Below, in pieces: positions 59,122 to 64,000 of a DNA stretch of 64,000 nucleotides (within the stretch, counting starts at the first letter, position 1; the number at the start of each line of letters is the position of its first letter). The stretch is from contig JADJUJ010000024.1 in the NCBI GenBank assembly GCA_016710765.1, positions 20,615-84,614 of the forward strand, read 5' to 3'. The notes under the pieces were generated by a model. It worked only from the letters and a program-made list of their open reading frames with translations. It was not told the origin of the DNA and did no database searches. This DNA is from Lewinellaceae bacterium. GTDB taxonomy: Bacteria; Bacteroidota; Bacteroidia; Chitinophagales; Saprospiraceae. The position numbers and the translations under genes were made by a program.

Positions 59122-60045
59122 TCACAGGGTAATGTGCATACCCGCTTTGGCCACGCCAAAACCTGCCGTTTCTACCGCCTCGCGCGATTGCTGATCCCAG
59201 AGTAAGGGATTGCTGTGGTTCATGTGAATGAACAGCACTTTACTGCGCAGTTCGGGGCTTTCTTCCGACAACAATGTCATGGTTTCTGCAACAAAAGGGT
59301 GGGGGACCTCCTTCATGCTTCTTCCAGGCAATTCTCCATCCCTAAAGAATGTTGCGTCCAAAAGTGCATAATCTACTTGTTCTAAGACCGTATCAAGGGG
59401 GCGATTCCATTTTTCCCACTTGTCAATATCCGGTATGAACAATACTTTTTTGTTTGGTCCTTCAATTAAAAAGCCGGCAGTTTCTGAGTATTCATCGCGG
59501 TGCGGCACCAGGAAGGGCGTAATTTTTACTTGATCATTCAACACCACGGCACTATCGGGGAATATAGGATGCAGCGCAATATTTTGCAACTGACACAGCT
59601 GGCTCCAGGGACCATTTTTTTCTAAAAAATCAAGCATGCGAGGCAGCCCATATACCGGCACCTGATGGGCACCCAACGCTTCCCGGCCCAGGTACATCAA
59701 TCCGCTATAATGGCCAATGTGGGCATGGGTGATGAATATTCCGTCGGGTGTTTTTTTGTCCGGAAAAGCCGCTGTTTGAAGCAAGGTACGCCACTGTTCT
59801 GGCAAGTCGGGGGTGGCCTCTATAAGGTAAACCTGTTCATTCACATGGTCGATGATGCCCAGGGCGACAACTGTTTTCCGGGCCTCTTGTCCTGAATAAT
59901 AACGCTCGCAGCATGCTTTGCGGCAGCCGATGTGCGGATATCCGCCATCTTGCGCCACACCCAAAATGATTAGTTCGACCTCTGGGGCATTCAGGGCAGG
60001 CTTCGGCGAATAACTGCTTAAAAGGAGCGCCAACCCAATCCATTT
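59122..60045 (-). CDS. MBL-fold hydrolase, PqqB-like
   Basis: 307 residues with a signal-like N-terminus. It belongs to the PqqB-like metallo-beta-lactamase fold: ILGVAQDGGYPHIGCRKACC, THAHIGHYSGL (metal ligands of the HxHxxH type, partly changed), PHRDEYSETAGFLIEG, LFIPDIDKWEKW and HMNHSNPLL. No other pqq genes are nearby, so a PQQ role is unlikely; it is probably an exported hydrolase of unknown substrate. The frame is open to ATG 60075, but I take ATG 60045, which opens the hydrophobic stretch directly. Confidence 0.8.
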   Translation of the reverse strand, partial: KWIGLALLLSSYSPKPALNAPEVELIILGVAQDGGYPHIGCRKACCERYYSGQEARKTVVALGIIDHVNEQVYLIEATPDLPEQWRTLLQTAAFPDKKTPDGIFITHAHIGHYSGLMYLGREALGAHQVPVYGLPRMLDFLEKNGPWSQLCQLQNIALHPIFPDSAVVLNDQVKITPFLVPHRDEYSETAGFLIEGPNKKVLFIPDIDKWEKWNRPLDTVLEQVDYALLDATFFRDGELPGRSMKEVPHPFVAETMTLLSEESPELRSKVLFIHMNHSNPLLWDQQSREAVETAGFGVAKAGMHITL

Positions 60046-60137
60046 CATTATTGTGATGCCTGAATGGTTCTGCATAGGGTGATGTTTCTGTAATTAATTG
60101 TACTTTTCCAAAAAGAAGCGCGTTAAATTATTGAATT

Positions 60138-63100
60138 ATGCAATATTGTCAAAATAAGGTTTTACATGGGCTGGTTTTAAGGAGAGGGTGGGTATTGCCA
60201 GTTTTGGTGCTTTATTTGATTTCCTGGAGCAAGGTAATCAATGCCCAGAATCTCCCGATTTGTCAGGGCGGCGAACTCCCTGCCAGCAGTTGTGCATCCT
60301 CTTGTGTCGTTTGTGATTTAAATGGATACAGCAATACAACTGTTCAGATTACACCTGGATCGCCTCCACCTGGTTTTTGCACACAGGTCGTACACAATAT
60401 TGGCTGGATAGGGTTTATCGCAGGTTCGGTTGATTTGAGCATCGATGTAGAAGTATTTCCATGCACCCTTGGCAACAGTATTGAAATGGGAATTTACGAA
60501 GGCCCCAATTGTACCAGCTACAATTTGGTATCCAATTGTAATACGGCCATGTTTCAAAACAATATTTATTCCTTCAACAATACAGAGCCCTTGGTGCCTG
60601 GGTGTATCTATTTTTTGGTGTTTGACAACAACGGGCCTGCATCCTGTCCTTTTACCGTTACGGTCACAAGTGGGTCTGCTACTGCACCACAACCGGCAGC
60701 CCCTGTTCCCAGCGGCCCAACGCAGGTTTGTCCGGGTGCGACAGTAACCTATACCATCCCTCCTGTGTTTGGTACCTGTAGTTACACCTGGACTGCGCCG
60801 GCGGGAAGCCTGATTAATGGCGCCCCAGGGCCAGCAAGTATTCAGGGAGATGCGGGAACTACCGTTGATGTTACTTTTGGAAGCAGCAGTGGTAACGTAT
60901 GTGTGCAGGTGGGAAATGCTTGTGCTGGAAATTTGCAATCCTGTCTTCCCGTAACAGTTGCGCCCATTCCACCAACAATTCTCCCTCCGGTTTCTATTTG
61001 TAATGGCGACAGTTACGAATGGATCGATGGAAATTTTTACGCCAATTCTCAAGTGATGAGCGTCGCCTTTTCATCTTGGCTTGGCTGCGACAGCGTGGTA
61101 AATCAACAATTGATCGTTCGTCCAGCCATCATCACCAACCTGGGAACCCAGCTCGTATGCGAAGGTGATTGTATCGAAGTGGGGGGCGCCAATTACTGCG
61201 GCAGTGGTTTCTACCAGGTAACCCTTTCATCATGGCAAAACTGCGACAGTAATGTTGTGTTTTCCTTGCTGGAATTTCCAGCCAATGCGAATATTGCAAC
61301 GCCTGATACTATCAATTGCCTGCAATCCTCCGTATTACTGGATGGCACAGGATCTACTTCCCAATCAACCTTTCAATGGTATAATGCCAGCGGCATGCTA
61401 TTGGGGGCTGACCCCACACAAGTGGTTACGGCTGCCGGAAATTATTCACTGGTTATTGTGAAAACTGGGGGCAATATTAGTTGTTCCGATACTGCAACTG
61501 TAATGGTGTTGGGTGACCAGCAAATTCCGGTGGTGTCCATAATGACGGATACGATTGGTTGCAATGGCATTCCGGTTCAAATATTTGGCAGCAGTTTTCC
61601 GGATAGCCTGTCCTGTTTTTGGACCGGTCCGGGGATTGATACCTCCAACCAAAACCTTTTGGCCCCCTTTGTGGGCCTGCCCGGAACATACGTTTTTTCT
61701 GCTACCAACCCCTTGACGGGTTGTGCCGCTGCCGACTCAACAACCGTCATTGGCCTGGGGCCAAATCCAAACCTGACTATTTCTCCTGATGATACCCTGG
61801 ATTGCAACAGCCCGGTAATTCAACTTGTTGCCAGTTCCAGTACACCCGGCAGTACGCTCAGCTGGCTTGCGCCGAATGGCACGACCTTTCCATCGGATAC
61901 GGTGAATGCTGATCTAGGCGGCTGGTGGGTAGCCACCGCTTTGGGCGCAGGCGGATGTGTGACATCCGACTCCTTAATGCTCAGCTTTGATACTTTGCAA
62001 CCGATGGTAACGGCCTTAGGTGGTGAGCTGGATTGTACCGGTAACCCGATTTTGCTGCAAGGGATTTCTAATGTGGGCAATGCATTGTACAGTTGGGCGG
62101 GCCCTTCAGGTTTCCTTGCAAATGTTGCAGATACGCTCACAACGGTGTCAGGAATTTATACGTTGACTGTTACCGCCCCAAATGGTTGTATGGCTGCCGA
62201 TACAGCCCTTGTACTGGCCAATACCAATGCACCTGATCTTATGGTAACAGGTATGGATACCTAACTTGTTTTCAAACCAACATCACACTTATTGCCGTTA
62301 GTATGGTTTCGGGCGTACAATACGATTGGACAGGGCCGGGAGGTTTTTCTGCCAATACGGCGAGTATCAGCGTGTCAAATGCGGGGACATATACTTCTAC
62401 AGTGACCGCCTTGAATGGCTGTCAAACCTCACAAACAGTAACCATACCGGAAAACACCCTTCCTCCGGTGCTGAATGCAATTGGTGACGCGTTAAGTTGC
62501 ATTCAAACCGCCGGAGGTATTGTAGTAAGCAGCAATGTTCCTTTAGAACAGATTGTATGGTCGGGGCCAGGTGGTTTTAGCGCCAGCACAGCACAGGCCA
62601 TGGTGCAGTTGTCTGGCACGTATACGGTCATCGGAACGGCAGCAAATGGTTGTACAGCAAGCGTTACCACCGAAGTCATTGCAGATACCTTGCCGCCGGT
62701 CTTTAATGCGCTGCAGCAAGGCGTCATCAGCTGCGCGGATACCAGTGCCTTATTAATTGGCGACAGCCCCGACCCGGGCATTACACTTGTTTGGACTGGT
62801 ATTGGCGGGGCCTTCCCACCAGCTGATACCGTAGTGGTGTCGATGCCTGGAATTTACCAAATGATTGCTACCGGACTCAATGGATGTACGGGTGCTGCAA
62901 TGGTAGTGGTTCCTGCCGATACAATGGCACCTGTTGTATTGGCAAGTGGCGGTACGGTGGATTGCAGCCAGCCAGTGGTCCTTTTGAGTGCTAATACAGC
63001 CCAAACAGGATTGAACTATTCGTGGACCGGGCCTTCTGGATTTGCATCGACCCAACAGGATACCTTCACCAGCCAGTCTGGTACGTACACCCTCCTGGTT

Positions 63101-64000
63101 ACTGCTCCGAATGGCTGCACCAGCATTTCCACCGCTTTGGTTCAGGAGGATTTCAGTCCGCCAGTATTATCTGCTCAAGTGGATGTTATGGTTCTTAACT
63201 GTGCCAATACTGAGGCTGTTCTTACGGCTATATCGGCTCCGGGTACCCAATATGAATGGATGGATCCACAAGGTGCTTTGTCGGTCGGAAATCCATTGCT
63301 TACCAGTCTGCCGGGCAATTACATCGTTGTGGCAACTGGCCAAAACGGGTGCACTGCTTCCGCTGCTTTACTGCTAACACAAGACACGATTGCTCCCTTT
63401 GCAGCTGCGATTGGAGATACCCTTGATTGCTTTTCTCCGGATGTTACTATCACCGGCAGTAGCACAACCCCGGGTGTACAGTTTCAATGGTCGGGGCCAG
63501 GAGGTTTCAGTTCAATGCAGCCAGCGGTGTTGGTTGCTTTACCAGGGGTTTACACCTTAACTGTGGTTGCTCCAAATGGTTGTACCACAACCGCAACGGC
63601 AGAGGTTTTCCCTGATGAGGGCGCGCCCGACCTGAACATACAAGCCCCCAGCCCAATTACCTGTCTGACGCCAACCGCTACCTTAACAGCAAACTCTTCT
63701 TCAACAGGTGTGGTGTACAACTGGTCGGGACCAATGGGATTCACGGCCATGGGCGATACGGTTCAAACTGATGTGCCCGGTCAATATACCGTTCAGGTGC
63801 AGGCACCCAATGGTTGCAGCGCCACACAAACAGTGTCGGTTACCGAAGATACTGACGCTCCGGACGTTTCCGCGACTGCAGGAGTTCTGAATTGTATCAA
63901 TGTTTCGGCTGCCTTAACGGGAACATCAATGTTATCGGGTGTAACCTACCAGTGGATGGGTCCCGCTGGTTTTAACAGCAATCTTGCCATTACCCAAACT
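60138..64000 (+). CDS. Giant repeat-rich secreted protein, partial (frameshifted)
   Basis: Runs off the right edge. Signal peptide (to about residue 38, ending INAQ), an N-terminal non-repeat part with many cysteines, an SSW...CDS repeat region (LGCDSVVNQQLIV, QNCDSNVVFSLLE), then at least ten immunoglobulin- or PKD-like repeats of about 85 residues with a WSGPGGFSA-type strand, G.YT.TV.APNGC and DT.AP linkers. The frame changes near 62262; one added T (ACC TTA ACT TGT) continues the repeats in the second frame to the window edge. Such proteins are surface adhesins or T9SS cargo in Bacteroidota; a C-terminal sorting domain is expected beyond the edge. Confidence 0.85.

Noticed and set aside
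335..62264. Programmed ribosomal frameshifts in several genes
   Set aside because: There is no common slippery site or downstream structure; positions differ between genes and follow ordinary homopolymer errors.

Overview
The window looks like chromosomal DNA from a Bacteroidota bacterium, most likely of the Saprospiria type. Evidence: several secreted proteins end in type IX secretion (T9SS) type A sorting domains (21667-22792, 27023-31071); the best promoter fits the Bacteroidota consensus TTTG-N19-TAnnTTTG (11342-11372); both a Na+-NQR and an RNF complex are present; and there are GH95/GH30 hydrolases, LVIVD-type lipoproteins and a Bacteroidota-style contractile injection cluster. The taxonomic call is an inference from gene content. 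About two dozen genes are broken by single-base gains or losses, many in homopolymers, and every one is repaired by one base (two in one case). I read these as uncorrected sequencing errors and annotate the genes as single CDS.

Layout. 1-1344: end of an ABC transporter and ferrochelatase. 1623-13214: a sodium-energetics block with nqrABCDEF, a GH95 fucosidase, the flavin transferase apbE, a small Cys-rich membrane protein that may be an NqrM analogue, a CBS protein and the Na+/H+ antiporter nhaD. 13338-19330: START-domain protein, UbiD decarboxylase, an AT-rich TIR protein fused to a degenerate patatin domain, a lipoprotein and a fatty acid hydroxylase. 19418-20983: tRNA-Glu followed by four tandem ~360-bp units, each made of a terminator, a GIY-YIG nuclease gene and a copy of the 3' half of the tRNA with a palindrome in the T-loop. 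21284-26932: an inverted-repeat element, a T9SS protein and a carbamoyltransferase/DUF5989/SxtJ-like/SGNH operon. 27023-33213: M64-type metallopeptidase and three lipoprotein or envelope genes. 33531-40410: a compact contractile injection (tailocin/eCIS) cluster. 40556-41884: sugar porter.

42100-56507 is one 14-kb minus-strand operon: korA, korB, a large ferredoxin-tailed protein, rnfB, a large NifJ-like protein, rnfC, rnfD, rnfG, rnfE, a shortened rnfA and a small Cys-rich membrane protein. KorAB oxidises a 2-oxoacid, and RNF couples ferredoxin oxidation to NAD+ reduction and ion pumping. The two large proteins look like PFOR (NifJ) derivatives that lost the catalytic motifs but kept or gained Fe-S domains, and they sit exactly between the two machines. 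I consider this, with the tRNA/GIY-YIG array, the best candidate for an undescribed system.

57228-64000: GH30 hydrolase, histone H1-like protein, PqqB-like MBL hydrolase and the start of a very large repeat-rich secreted protein that runs off the right edge.
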